Shown: piece by piece, positions 43,595-54,467 of the stretch | How the letters are laid out: every line of letters starts with the position of its first letter | Numbering within the stretch: the stretch's first letter is position 1 | From: Salticus scenicus | Lineage: Eukaryota > Arthropoda > Arachnida > Araneae > Salticidae | NCBI GenBank assembly: GCA_963930645.1 | Contig: OZ005654.1 | Span: forward strand, 39,796,686-39,860,685 | Direction: 5' to 3' | DNA: 64,000 nucleotides | Position numbers and translations under genes: made by a program | Notes under the pieces: generated by a model | What the model was told of the DNA's origin: nothing | Databases searched by the model: none | The model's input: only the letters and a program-made list of their open reading frames with translations

Positions 43595-46500
43595 AAACTA
43601 GTTGGCATAGGTGGACTCTGCTCAGTTCCCCATCATATTTATGCTCTCATAAATTTCTAGTGCGAGACATATTATAATCATGTTAAAAGAAATGAATTTG
43701 ACCAAAGCTTGATACAGTGACAGAATAAAATCCCCACCTATCCGCCCCCTAGGCTATCCACCGTTCACAACGATATATTTATCTTATTCTAATCTATTGA
43801 TTTATTTTACCAGGGTCAATTCCGTTGTTTAGTTTTCATGCTACTATTTCCAATGCAATAATCATCAAAATTCATATTTATATGAAAAATTTACAATTTC
43901 GCTATGTTGGTAAAATCGTAAATTATGAATAATTTATGAAATTTTCCTATTAGAATATTTGTATTCAATCATGTTCAAACAAATATCATAAATGTAATTT
44001 TGAAGTTGTCTAATGTATTTATGATCCTCAAAATGGAAGTTTATGCTCAAATTTGCCTTATTCTGACATGTTAAGTAAATCGTAAATTCCAAATCACTTA
44101 TGACTTTTTTAAATTGGAAAAATCATAGTCTGTGATATTCATGCCAGTATCCTAAATAATATTTCGAAAGTGGTTTGACATCTTTACGATGAAAATATCC
44201 CTCAAGATTGACGTTTATGTGAAATTTTGCTCTATTCTACCATTTTAAGAAATTCGGAAATTTCCAATAACTTACGAAATTTTTATGTAGGAAAATTCAT
44301 AGTCATTAATATTCATGCCAGTGTCTTAAATAATATTTCAAAAGTAGTCTGACATCTATGATGAAAATATCTCTCAAAATTGATGTTTATGTAAAATTTT
44401 GCCCTATTCTGCCATGTTAAGAAATTAGTAAATTTCCAATAACTTGCGAAATTTTCAAAGTAGCATATTTATAGTTACTGATGTTCATTCCGGCATCAAA
44501 ACTGATGTTTTAAAACTGATCTGACATTTTTACAGTAAAAAGTTTCCATTTAATGCACGCTTAAGTGAATTTTTGTCCTATTCTCCCATGTTAAGAAAAT
44601 CGTAAATTTCTAATAACTTACGAAGTTTTTAAATTCGAATGTTGCAAATGAATAGGGTTCTTGCCAGTGTCGAAAGTAATATTTTAAAACTGATCTGCTT
44701 TCTCTGCGATAATTTGTTCTTGAGATGTCGTGTACACAGACTAATAAACTAACAGACTAACAGACACCCTACAGACAGACACCATACAAATTTTGTCATT
44801 TTCGGATTCATCACACCTGAAAACGTGTAAAAAAAGTCAAAAAACCGAGGTCGAAAATTTTACCTAAGTTCCCCATACCTATAGTATGATGGGGAACTAA
44901 TGTTCAGTATTCGACCGAATACTTAAATTTCAATGTACATATTTTTTCATGCCCGAAATAGTTCAATTATTTTTATCATTTATTGCATATATATATATAT
45001 AATACAATGTGCATTAAAAGTATCAGCATAAAATCTAAGTATTAAAAGATAATTTTATAGTCAAAATAGAAAAATAATAAAATACCATGTTTTTTTTTTT
45101 TGTTTTTTTAAATAATTGATTTTCTCCTCCCTGTAAAATATTGAATTTCAATAAATAGACTAAAAAAGAGAAATACATTAAATAAGAATAAATCAAGAAT
45201 TTTCCCATTCTGAAATTGCAAAAATTAATCTTGTATATAGATATAACTATTAAAAATGTATTGTAAAAAATAATAAAATTAAACTAAATTATCTAATGGA
45301 TATAACAAGCTTTCTCTTTGTCGCATACACATATGTGCTTGTACGTGTACTATGTACATATTTGAAAATTGAAAAATAATTTTTAAATGTAATTCCTTTT
45401 TTCCCTTAAGAAATAATAAATTCCTCTGAAAAAATTAATCTTATATTGGAATTTTTAGTTCCCCATCATACTATAGGTACGGGGAACTTAGGTAATCGTG
45501 AAAATTTTCGACCTCATCTTTTTTTATTTTTTTTACACGTTTTCAGGTGGGAGAAATCCGAAAATGACAAAATTTGTATGGTGTTCGTCTGTTAGTCCGT
45601 TAGTATATTAGTCTGTGTACACGATATCTCAAGAACAAATTGTTGCAGAGAGATCAAATCAGTTTTAAAATATTACTTTCGACACTGACAAGAACCCTAT
45701 TTATTTGCAACTTTCGAATTAAAAAATTCATAAGTTATTTGAAATTTACGATTTTCTTAACATGGGAGAATAGGACAAAAATTCACTTAAACGTGCATTA
45801 AATGAAAAATTTTTGCTGTAAAATGTCAGACCAGTTTTAAAATATCAGTTTTGATGCCGGAATGAACATCAGTTATTATAAACATGCTACTTTAAAAATT
45901 TCGCAAGTTATTGGATATTTACGAATTTCTTAACATGGCAGAATAGGACAAAATTTCACATAAACGTCAATTTTGAGGGATATTTTCATCGTAAAGATGT
46001 CAGACTACTTTAGAAATATTATTTAAGATACTGGCATGAATATTCCAATATAAAAATTTCGTAAGTTATTAGAATTTTACGAATTCCTTATCATAACAGA
46101 ATAGGGCAAAATTTTACACAAACGTCAATCTTGAGGGATATTTTCATCATAAAGATGTCAGACCACTTTTGAAATATTATTTAGGATACTGGCATGAATA
46201 CCATAGAGTATGAATTTTCCAATTTAAAAAATTCGTAAGTTATTTGGAATTCACGATTTACTTAAAATGGCAGAATAAGGCAAAATCTAGCATAAACAAC
46301 TATTTTGAGGATCATAAATATATCGGACAATTTCAAAATAACATTTATGATACTTGTATGAACATGATTGACTACAAATATTCTAATAGGAAAATTTCGT
46401 AAGTTATTCGAAATTTAAGATTTTATCAACATAGCAAAATGGGGCGATATTTCATATAAACTAAGTGACAAAAAAAAAGCCACACTGCAGAAAAAATGAC

Positions 46501-48216
46501 TTATACCCGTTTTATTTGTAATAACTTTAAAATTAATGTTTGAAACAAGTAAAACTGATATGCATAAAACTTTCTTTTTGAACATAATGCAATAACTATA
46601 CACTTGTATTCTATTATGATTTATTATATGAAATAAAGAAGTTATATTTTAATATATGAAACAGCGTTTTAATATAAATCTCAGAAAATGCAATATGCCA
46701 AATATCACAAATAATTTTTTCTAGTTCTGGCAGAGTTGTAGGCTGCAAATTTCGAATCATCTCCCCTCTCCCCCGCCTTTTTATAGACGAAACATTTTCG
46801 AGCGGATCGCGATTAGGACTATTTCCATGTCTGGTAAAGAAGAAATTCTACTATATCCTTTGTGGGATTTAACTTAAAGTGAAAAAAGATATGATTACTT
46901 ACAGGATTATAGGTTCTCATGGGAATGGATAGGAAAGTTTGACAATTTGAAGTGAATAAACTTACCACAGACGCTGTGTAGTAAGTTGTATTATCATTTT
47001 TAAATACGGAAATGTCCAAGACACCTCCAAAATCGTTGGTCAGGCACCACTTTTATGAAGATTGTGTTTTATTTAGAGTTAATTGATCCCTTGAGCATAA
47101 AAATTTGTCCGACTGTTTGAAAAGTTATGCACCTCCGTACCATAATGTACAAAGAATGTGTCACTGTTTTAAAAGTGCGATTTTCATTAAGTCGGTCATA
47201 TTTTCGTTGTCAGATCTGCTTGTTTTCTTTAGCTCGAAATAAGTTAAACTTGGCCCATCAAAGAGTACCAGTTCAGCCCAATAATTAACTAATCATTTTT
47301 TAATTTTTTTAGCCATCTGAGGTCTTGCTTTCTTAATTCTCTTCACTAAGAATGGAATTTTTTCAAATTTTCTGTCGTTTAAATCTGCTTTGTTTAATAG
47401 TTGCTGTACTGTAGTTACAGAAATTATGCTGCTAAACACTTTTTCTGAATCTCGTTTATGTTCTAAATGTAATACAAACCGATTTTATAAGCAATGGCTT
47501 TTCAACTTACGGTCATCTCGCTTGGATGAGCAATATGGCTGCCTAAAACCAAATTTCCACTTTTAACGGGCAAAAAATTTTACATCTTGCTAAAAACCCT
47601 TTTACCAATATTTTAAATATTTTTAAATACATTTAAATATTTTGCCATCTCACGTTTTAAAATATTTTTTGATTTTTCATTCAAAAATTAATACTTTTTG
47701 TGGCATCGTTAACTGCCTTATTCTTACCATTTTTGAAATAATTTCTAAAATTACAATTTTCCTGACAATTGCATTTTGTTTTTAACACTGAACTCAAAGC
47801 TAAAGTGAATGTGGAGGACAACATAATAAAATCTGTTCGAAAATTTGCCTTTTAAACGATAAAATTGCCGGTTGTAGAAGACAAGAAAAATATCCAAGTG
47901 CGGCTTTTTTTTTTTTTTTTTTTTTTGTCGCTTAGTGTAAATATGCATTTTTGGGATTGTTGCATTGGAAATAGTAGCGTGAAAATAAACTACGAAATTG
48001 ATCCCAATAAAATAAATCAATAAATTAAAATAACAAAAATATATGGAACTGTACGGTGGGTAGCCTATTAGGCGAGGATTTCGTTTTGTCACTGTGTCAA
48101 GCGTTTGGTCAAATTCATTTCTCTTAACATGAATATAATATGTCCTGTACAAGAAATTTATGAGAACATACATATGATGGGGAACTGAGCAGAGTCCACC
48201 TATGCCAACTAGTTTT
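43595..48216. mobile_element. 4.6-kb foldback element with arms of tandem units, containing a Tc1-like insertion
   Basis: The left arm (43595-44898) is repeated in reverse as the right arm (45457-48216). The right arm is longer only because of a 1.48-kb insertion at 46459-47937. The tips share ACTAGTTGGCATAGGTGGAC and the inner ends share AGTTCCCCATCATACTAT. Each arm holds about five units of roughly 170 bp with CGTAAGTTATT-GAAATTTACG, AACATGGGAGAATAGGACAA and TTTGACATCTTTAC-type blocks. The 558-bp spacer is AT-rich and non-coding. Flanking ATTCGG-rich sequence at 43405-43590 and 48465-48500 may belong to an older host element. Confidence 0.85.
46459..47937 (-). mobile_element. Tc1-like element nested in the foldback arm
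   Basis: The ends are AACTAAGTGACAAAA (46459) and, reversed, CACTAAGCGACAAAA (47937). TA flanks both sides (46457-46458 and 47938-47939). The opposite foldback arm shows the uninterrupted site, confirming the boundaries. On the minus strand, degenerate coding sequence near 47570-47300 reads VTTVQQLLNKADLNDRKFEK then PFLVKRIKKARPQMAKK and YWAELVLFDGPSLTYFEL. This matches the HTH end and first-Asp region of Tc1 transposases, here without the catalytic DE. It is 1,479 bp and inactive. Confidence 0.78.
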
Positions 48217-48640
48217 TTTTTTTTTAATTTTGAATAATGAGGGAGGAAAAAGCGAACTAAAATAGATTTGTTCTAGTTTCAAAACACAGAATTTTTAAAT
48301 ATAACTTCACAAATTGTTCTTTAAATATAATTTTACTAATTTAAATATATTATTCATGAAACTATTGATAAGTTAAAAAAAAAAAAATGCAAACCAAATT
48401 TAATTTTATATGATAAAAATATTTTTCACAGATGTCAATATTTTAACTAAATTTAACTCCACTATTCGGTCACCGAATATCAAGATATTCAATATTTTAC
48501 TCTATTTAATAATCAACTATTTCCAGTAAATGAAACAAAATATTAATTTTATTTCCAACTTCATTTGCTGGAATAATTGATTAATAAAATATAATGAAAT
48601 ATTAATTTAGAAATTTTTATTTATCAACCTTGAAAATTAA

Positions 48641-48702
48641 TTTCAGATAAATTGGAGTGAAAGGCTGATTTTTTAGCCTTCCACTCCAGTTTATCTAAAA
48701 TA
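48641..48702. repeat. Short hairpin related to the tRNA-carrying TIR element
   Basis: TTTCAGATAAATTGGAGTG and GAAAGGCTGA are followed after a few bases by the reverse complement (AGCCTTCCACTCCAGTTTAT). The arms and the upstream flank TTTATTTATCAACC match the element at 12162-12424. The whole interior, including the tRNA-like part, is missing. Confidence 0.75.
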
Positions 48703-49530
48703 TATAATGGAATAATTTATGATTTAATTTATAATATTTGTTGGTTATGTCTTTATTTACAAAAAAAAAAAATATTTTTAAACTTTTTTTAAGTTCTATT
48801 AATATATATATATATTTATATATATATATATTAATAAACTGTAATAAATAAATATAATTACTACATTAATAAATATTTATTAATTTAATAAATGCATCAA
48901 AAATTATTTTATTATGTTTACTAACCAACTATAATAAATATATTTACTATATTCATAAATATAATAATTTATAACGTACAATAATTTACAATATTTATAA
49001 TTTGTATAATATTGTAAAATTAAAAATCTTCAAATATTGTAAATTTATAATTTACAATATTTGAAGGTTATTATTATTATTTTAAATATTTTTTTTAATT
49101 AGAAAAATTTTTAAATTTTAAAAATATCAAATTAAAAAATCTAAAATTATTATTATTATTATTATTTTCAGTTAATACTAGCTCTATTTTAAGAACTACA
49201 AAAATTTTCAAATAAAATAATAACCTATAAATATTTTAAATTGTATAATTTGTTAAACATTTTTATGTTTTTTTTTTTTTTTTTTTTTAATAGAACTATT
49301 TTAAAAATTAAAAAATATATATATTAATTTAATACTTTATAATTTTCAACATTCTTCCATTTGAAAAATTATAAAATAGTTCTATATTTTTACATGAAAT
49401 TTTTAAATAAAACAATAACCTACAAATATTGTAAATTATATCGTGAATTATTTGATTATATTTATTAATCTACCATTGCAGCAAAAGAATTAAAGCTCCA
49501 GTTATTGGCTCCAATTTCATTTGCTGCAAT
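48703..49530. other. No gene seen; extreme AT-rich segment
   Basis: TA-rich palindromic tracts (48797-48832), ATT trinucleotide repeats (49150-49167) and repeated ACAATATTTATAAT-type words. No coding or RNA feature was seen. Confidence 0.6.
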
Positions 49531-49538
49531 AGTTAATT

Positions 49539-50668
49539 TAGAGGTCGGCACGAGCCGGGCTTTCTGCCCGGGTTCGGACCAAATTTTTCAATTTGCTCTC
49601 GGGCCGAGTTGGGCTTAAAAAAATTTTTGCAGGCCCAGGCCGGTCCGGGCTCGGTTTTTTTTTTTTTTTTTTTTTGTATTCGAGCCGGACCGGGCCTGGA
49701 GGAATTTTTTTCCTGGCCGTGGCGGCCCGAATCTTTTTCTAGTTTCCTCGTTAATCAACGAAAAAGGAAAATGATAAAATATTTCTTCAGTCATTTAGTT
49801 TATATAATTTTACAGGCTGGTGTGGCACATAAAATTTTATTTTGTTCAAAAATGTCTGTAACTTCAATTTTATTGTCTGTCAATTTGTCAGTTTGTGATC
49901 TGATTTTTGGCAAATATTTTTAGCATGTCTCGAAATTAATCTATTTTATTTAAAGTTATATTAGATGGTTTTCTATTCAAAATAGTATGCTTGGCACTAT
50001 ACTAGTTTGCGCACATGTACGAACAAAGAAATGAGATATGATACTGTGTATAAGGCTTTGTGTCCTATGGTCTGTAGTTTGGGTGGTATGAAGGCTATAA
50101 AAATCCTTCTGCTGTAACTTTTTCTCTAGGGCTCCTTTTTCTTTTCCCCAAGGCACTAGATGAAAGTAGCATCATTTTTACATGTGCAAAAGCATCTTTT
50201 CTATTGAATATGGTTGGATTAGCATGAAAGTTTTGTTTACAGGGTCACATGAAAGATTCGGTTACATTACGGTATATAAGAGGAAATGGTCGAAAGTGTA
50301 TTTTTGGTAGTATTAACCATTTTAAATTCCTTCTTATATTGTTTGATGAGTACTAATATTTTCGACTTGACTTTCTGTCTGTCTTTGTGCCTTCTGTACG
50401 TCTGTAATAATGAACTTCTGTTTATATATAATTATCTTATAAAAGTTCAGCAGTTTTGTTAAAGAACATTCTATTGCTTGGCTATATAAAACCTCTGCAA
50501 AACACAATACTAAAAATCTTTTTCATAGAAATGCATGTATTTTTTTTTTTTTTACATGCTTTTTAATCGGGCCGGGTCGGGCCTGATTTTATCATTTTTT
50601 GTCCGGGCCGGGTAGGTTAAGCTTTCGCACGGGCCGGGTCTCAAAATTTCGGCCCGTGCAGACCTCTA
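49539..50668. mobile_element. hAT element, non-autonomous, 8-bp duplication
   Basis: The left end is TAGAGGTCGGCACGAGCCGG and the right end, reversed, is TAGAGGTCTGCACGGGCCG. AGTTAATT is duplicated exactly on both sides (49531-49538 and 50669-50676). Both subterminal regions are rich in CGGGCC words (49556-49735, 50569-50657), while the middle is AT-rich. The 1,130-bp body encodes no recognisable transposase. The 104-codon frame at 49609 only reads through the GC-rich end. Confidence 0.93.
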
Positions 50669-50799
50669 AGTTAATTAACAATTGCCGGTCCTAACACTAA
50701 AAGCGCTCTAAACAGCGTTGCGAAATTTTGCGGCTCTTTTATTCAGCCATCGCCAATAACTTTAAGGAGGGATATTCAATGTACACAATGTACGAACAT

Positions 50800-51278
50800 A
50801 GGATTCTCACGGGTCAGGGAGAACCTGGAAAAGTCATGGAATTTCAAATTAGTGAAAAAAGTCGGGGGAAATTGCAAATATTGCCAAAAAATCTGGAAAA
50901 AGGAAAATATAAACCTGGAAAAGAGAATAGTTATTTGAGCTTGCAGTTTATGTCGTGAGTTGTGTTACTAAGTTGTCGTTTATGTCGCTAGCCAGGCCCT
51001 GACTAACGGCAGGGCATACGGGGCAAATGCCCTGGGCCCCCCTTCTAGAAGGGGCCCCCTACAGGCGTATGCAGAAATTCTGCAACCTAAAGAGCTCTTA
51101 TGCCACTGCGAGAGGGCCCCCCAGAATAGGCTTGCCCCGGGGCTCCAGGTATAGTCTAAGTCGGGCCCTGTCGCGAGCTATTGTTTATGTCGCAAATCAA
51201 ATTTCGTAACTGGAATTTTATAAAAATAGACCTAGAAAAGTCAGGGAATTTTATTTCTTAAATTAAGTGGGAACCCTG
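50800..51278. mobile_element. Repeat with GGGAACCCTG end, interrupted by a hAT MITE
   Basis: GTCAGGGAGAACCTGGAAAA near 50812 and AAAAGTCAGGGAATTTTATT near 51236 with GTGGGAACCCTG at its end belong to the same type of repeat as 62340-63712 (CAGGGTTGCCACTCA, TTCCCTGACTTTTCCAGG). It is split by the MITE at 50993-51170. The left boundary is approximate. Confidence 0.5.
50993..51170. mobile_element. 178-bp hAT-type MITE
   Basis: The ends are CAGGCCCTGACTAACGG and, reversed, CAGGGCCCGACTTAGAC. The flanks TCGCTAGC (50985-50992) and TCGCGAGC (51171-51178) agree in 7 of 8 bases. Its G+C content is far above its surroundings. Any open frame through it is spurious. Confidence 0.8.
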
Positions 51279-51596
51279 GAATAACCTTCGAAGTGATTAG
51301 GCAACCAGACAACAGCTACAGTTAAAATTTAATGGTGGATATTAAATAAAAAAAGTCAATAAATTTAACAACACTGACCAGAGGAGTGAACTAGCAAAGG
51401 GTTAATAAATATAATAAATTAGTTTATGATGTAATTTACAATATTTATAGGATATTATATTCAAAAATCAATTAACATAGTAATTATTCTAGTGCAAGTT
51501 CTTATTTTAGTGCAATAATAAATACTTCTTTTTGTATTGCAAAATATTATTTAGTTTTAAAATAATTATTAGGGGGTTGTTGATTGTAGATTTTAA

Positions 51597-51815
51597 GGCG
51601 GATTGACTACACTAGGGTCCTGGGCCTATAGGTGGAATGCCCTCCTTGGGGGGGGGGGTCCTTTCTAAGGGTTCTTAGCCCGTATTTACGCAAGTTTCGG
51701 AGAAAAACACGGAAAGCTCCGAACGGCTAGGTCGATGAGCGCGATCTGGGATCGAACCCGGTACTTCTCGCCTACCAGCTTTGAACGCAGAACCACTCGG
51801 CTACCGGTAGGTCAA
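51597..51815 (-). mobile_element. tRNA-derived SINE, best preserved head
   Basis: On the minus strand the head has the A box TAGCCGAGTGG (51793-51803) and B box GGTTCGATCCC (51748-51758), then CTCATCGACCTAGCCGTTCG, TTTTTCTCCGAAACTTGCG, TACGGGCTAAGAACCCTTAG and a CCTATAGGCCCAGGACCCTA block. These RNA polymerase III promoter boxes are intact. G runs interrupt the tail (51649-51659). Confidence 0.85.
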
Positions 51816-51819
51816 TCAT

Positions 51820-52440
51820 TAATGGGGCTTGGCACTTTTGACGGTACAACTGAAGTAGATTTCATATAAAAGCTTATATTTCCACTTAATGTTTATGAAT
51901 TGAACTATATTAGGTTTGTTCGAAAATATATATTCAAGCAACAATTCTAATGATTTTTAGTATGTTTTTTTTACAGATTTGAAATCTTTAAATTATGTTT
52001 TCTCAGTTTGTATTTTTTCATGAATTCATGATCTTCAAAATGCTAAAACTTCTGCAGATATTTAAGAAAAGATTTAATATTATTTTTGAATGTTTATAGA
52101 ACCTACTCAAAAGAATTACGGATAGATTTTGAAATATCTTAATAATAATAATAAATAAATAAATAATATAAATATAACAAAAAAAAAAAAAAAAATCCCC
52201 AAAATTCTTACCTAGACATGCACTTTTTAAATTTTTTCTCGGAAACTAATCGATAAATTTCAAAACCCATTCCTAACTCTTTTAAATAGGTTCCATTAAA
52301 CATTTAAAAAAAAAAAAAAAAAAAAAAGTCTTATCTTGAATATCTGTAAAAGTTTTAGCATTTTAAAGATCAGAAATTCATAAAAAAATTCAAACTGAGA
52401 AAACACAATTCAAAGATTTCAAATCTATATATATAATATA
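51820..52440. other. No gene seen
   Basis: AT-rich. GATTTGAAATCTTTAAATTA near 51977 with TTTTCTCAGTTTG is repeated in reverse at 52395-52425, and TAAAACTTCTGCAGATATT pairs with AATATCTGTAAAAGTTTTA at 52340. This is a loose inverted repeat of about 430 bp, probably a degraded element. Confidence 0.5.
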
Positions 52441-52550
52441 TATATATATATCAAAAAACACATGAATTAGTTAATAAGCAAGCACCACAGAACTGGCGTT
52501 GAAAATTATTACTTACAAAACTTTGAATAAACACCATAAAATGCAATAAA

Positions 52551-52602
52551 CTCGCAACAATTGTTTCGGGTCGAAAAAGCACACGACCCTTCATCAGGCG
52601 AA
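52551..52602 (-). ncRNA. Hammerhead ribozyme, all core elements intact
   Basis: On the minus strand: stem I strand TTCGC, core CTGATGA (52591-52597), one A, stem II GGGTCG/CGACCC with a 10-base loop, core GAA (52565-52567), stem III as the 8-base palindrome ACAATTGT (52557-52564), T at position 17, then stem I strand GCGAG. Every invariant base is present and stem II is perfect. The loopless stem III predicts action as a dimer. It is placed downstream of the GIY-YIG domain in the terminal sequence. Confidence 0.88.
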
Positions 52603-52849
52603 CAAAGTAAGCACGAGTGCTGCAGTCAAAGCGGCAACGCACAAAGCCGTTTTTAATGAAAAGCAAAACCATATAAAGTAGAATGTAAATATAACTACTG
52701 GTGTCAGTAGAATTGTAAAATAAAGACAAGAAAAATAAATAAATAAGTGAGATTAAACATGTAATAAAATCCAAAAATATCAAAATTAAACGAAAATCTA
52801 AGTTACGTGAGTAATTTCCAAGCATCAGAGAAGAATGGAGTGGAAGAAA

Positions 52850-53340
52850 TATCATTTACAAGATTTTTTGAATTTTTAAATATGTAAAATGCTACATGAA
52901 TATCCAACTGGGAAGAACATACCGGAGATGAAATTGTTAGTTTTGGAAAAATCAAAATGATTACCATGAGTCCAGCAGTGGGAAGCAATAGAAGACATGG
53001 AGATCTCATCATTACGAACATTACGACGGTGCTCATTTATTCTGTACTTCAAACGCCTCCTAGTTTGACCAATATAACCTAAGTTGCACGACGAACATGG
53101 AATTAATTAAATAAATGCCAGAACGCTTTTCTGTGGGAATGACGAGTTTGTAAATGACTTTGAAACCAAACGGTGAAAAAATTTTAGATTTTAAAAGAGA
53201 GTGAAGAATAAAAAGGTAAAACAACTGGCATGAGGCTGTGATCGTTCGATTACGGAGCAGAACGTTTAGGATTTTTAAATTTATATAGAGCTTTATCGAC
53301 AATAGATGGATTATAACCACGAGAGAGAGCAAGAGATTAA
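52850..53340 (-). pseudogene. GIY-YIG endonuclease remnant of the PLE
   Basis: From about 53335 down, minus strand: RGYNPSIVDKALYKF, then in other frames SPFGFKVIYKLV and TEKRSGIYLI (GIY). CSSCNLGYIGQTRRRLKYR (YIG plus the catalytic-Arg region) and INEHRRNVRNDE with the catalytic-region EH follow. The tail SIASHCWTHGNHFDFSKTN matches the S-x-x-A-x-H-x-x-x-x-x-H-x-F-x-F part of these domains. At least two frameshifts and a stop break it. It would nick DNA to prime reverse transcription. Confidence 0.85.
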
Positions 53341-53700
53341 AAAAAAATTTTTTTCGAAAGATTAGACGGATCAGAACAAATGTGTAAAACGTCAGTATAA
53401 AAAGCAGACATTTTCTGTTATATTTAAAAATTCGAAAAATCTTGTTAATGATATTTCTTCCACTCCATTCTTCTCTGATGCTTGGAAATTACTCAAGTAA
53501 CTTAGATTTTCGTTTAATTTTGATATTTTTGGATTTTGTTACATGTTTAATCTTACTCATTTATTTATTTTTCTTGTCTTTATTTTACAATTCTGCTGGC
53601 ACCAATAGTTATATTTACATTCTACTTTAAATGGTTTTGCTTTTCATTAAAAACGATTTTGTGCGCTGCGTTGCCACTTTGACTGCAGCACTTGTGCTTA

Positions 53701-53757
53701 CTTTGTTCGCCTGATGAAGGATCGTGTGCTTTTTAGACCCGAAACAATTGTTGCGAG
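53701..53757 (+). ncRNA. Hammerhead ribozyme, inverted partner, stem II damaged
   Basis: CTGATGA (53711-53717), GAA (53741-53743), palindromic ACAATTGT (53744-53751), T17 and the stem I strands TTCGC/GCGAG are all kept. Stem II reads GGATCG against AGACCC, with two mismatches compared with the perfect stem of the minus-strand copy. Activity is probably reduced or lost. Confidence 0.82.
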
Positions 53758-53973
53758 TTTATTGCATTTTATGATGTTTATTCAAAGTTTTGTAAGGAAT
53801 ACATATTAATTAGTGACTGGATATATATTTTATTGAACAAACCTAATATAGTTCAATTTATAAATACTAAATAGAACTATAACAAGGTTCACATTAGAGG
53901 GTGGGATTTCGAGAATCTCACTATCCCACTCAGAAATAAATCAGAAAAGGGATTTTCCCCCTTTTTACTTCCT

Positions 53974-54400
53974 TATACAAAGTATAAGGAAGTATAGTAA
54001 TCCCGATTTGCGAAACGGATTTTGTATTTCACATTGCTCGAAAACGAATGATCGCTGAATGTTGCCAATTTATACGTGTGACAATCATGATGTCTAGTTG
54101 CACACCTTCAAGTTTCGTCTTAACACGAGCTCTCGTTTTAGAGATATAAGCGACTTTACACGATTTTTCGTGACGTCTATGTATGTGTGTGTGTGTGGGT
54201 GTATGTCGCATAACTCAAAAACGGTTGGACGTAGAAAGTTGCGAATTGGTACATAGGTTTGTTATAACATCTAGTTGTGCACCTTCCTTTTTGGACTTTA
54301 TATGATTTTCCGCTTTGGAGATATTTAGGAAAATTAGGTTCATAATGGGCAAAATGTATCAAAAAACGGTAATAGCTCAAAAACGGTTTGGACAAATCTT
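53974..54400 (+). repeat. Dispersed repeat copy A, second locus
   Basis: It starts CCTTATACAAAGTATAAGG and follows the copy at 16505-16930 block for block (TCGAAAACGAATGATCGCTG, ATCATGATGTCTAGTTG, ACACGATTTTTCGTGACGTC, a GTGTGTGTGTG tract). The copies share orientation. It lies directly beside the large minisatellite. Confidence 0.8.
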
Positions 54401-54467
54401 GCAATTTAACTGACTTCTCGACTAGCTAGACATTTGAAACTTTCAGAAAAGTTCAGAACACGTTGAC

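Larger units (their letters stand above)
52445..53815 (-). mobile_element. Penelope-like element 3' part with inverted terminal copy
   Basis: The sequence at about 52490-52855 is repeated in reverse at 53440-53800 with roughly 90% identity by eye. Between them, minus strand, is a frameshifted GIY-YIG endonuclease and part of the upstream linker (RGYNPSIVDKALYKFKNP). Both inverted copies carry a hammerhead motif. Small open frames in the inverted arms are mirror images of each other and not genes. The RT domain is missing, so the element is 5'-truncated. Confidence 0.85.

Noticed and set aside
47751..48173. 140-codon minus frame across the Tc1/foldback boundary
   Set aside because: It runs through a poly(T) tract and the TIR junction; no family motif.
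52451..53630. Hydrophobic frames beginning MIFLPLHSSLMLGNYS on both strands
   Set aside because: They are mirror images in the inverted terminal copies of a Penelope-like element, overlapping the hammerhead region. They are not membrane proteins.
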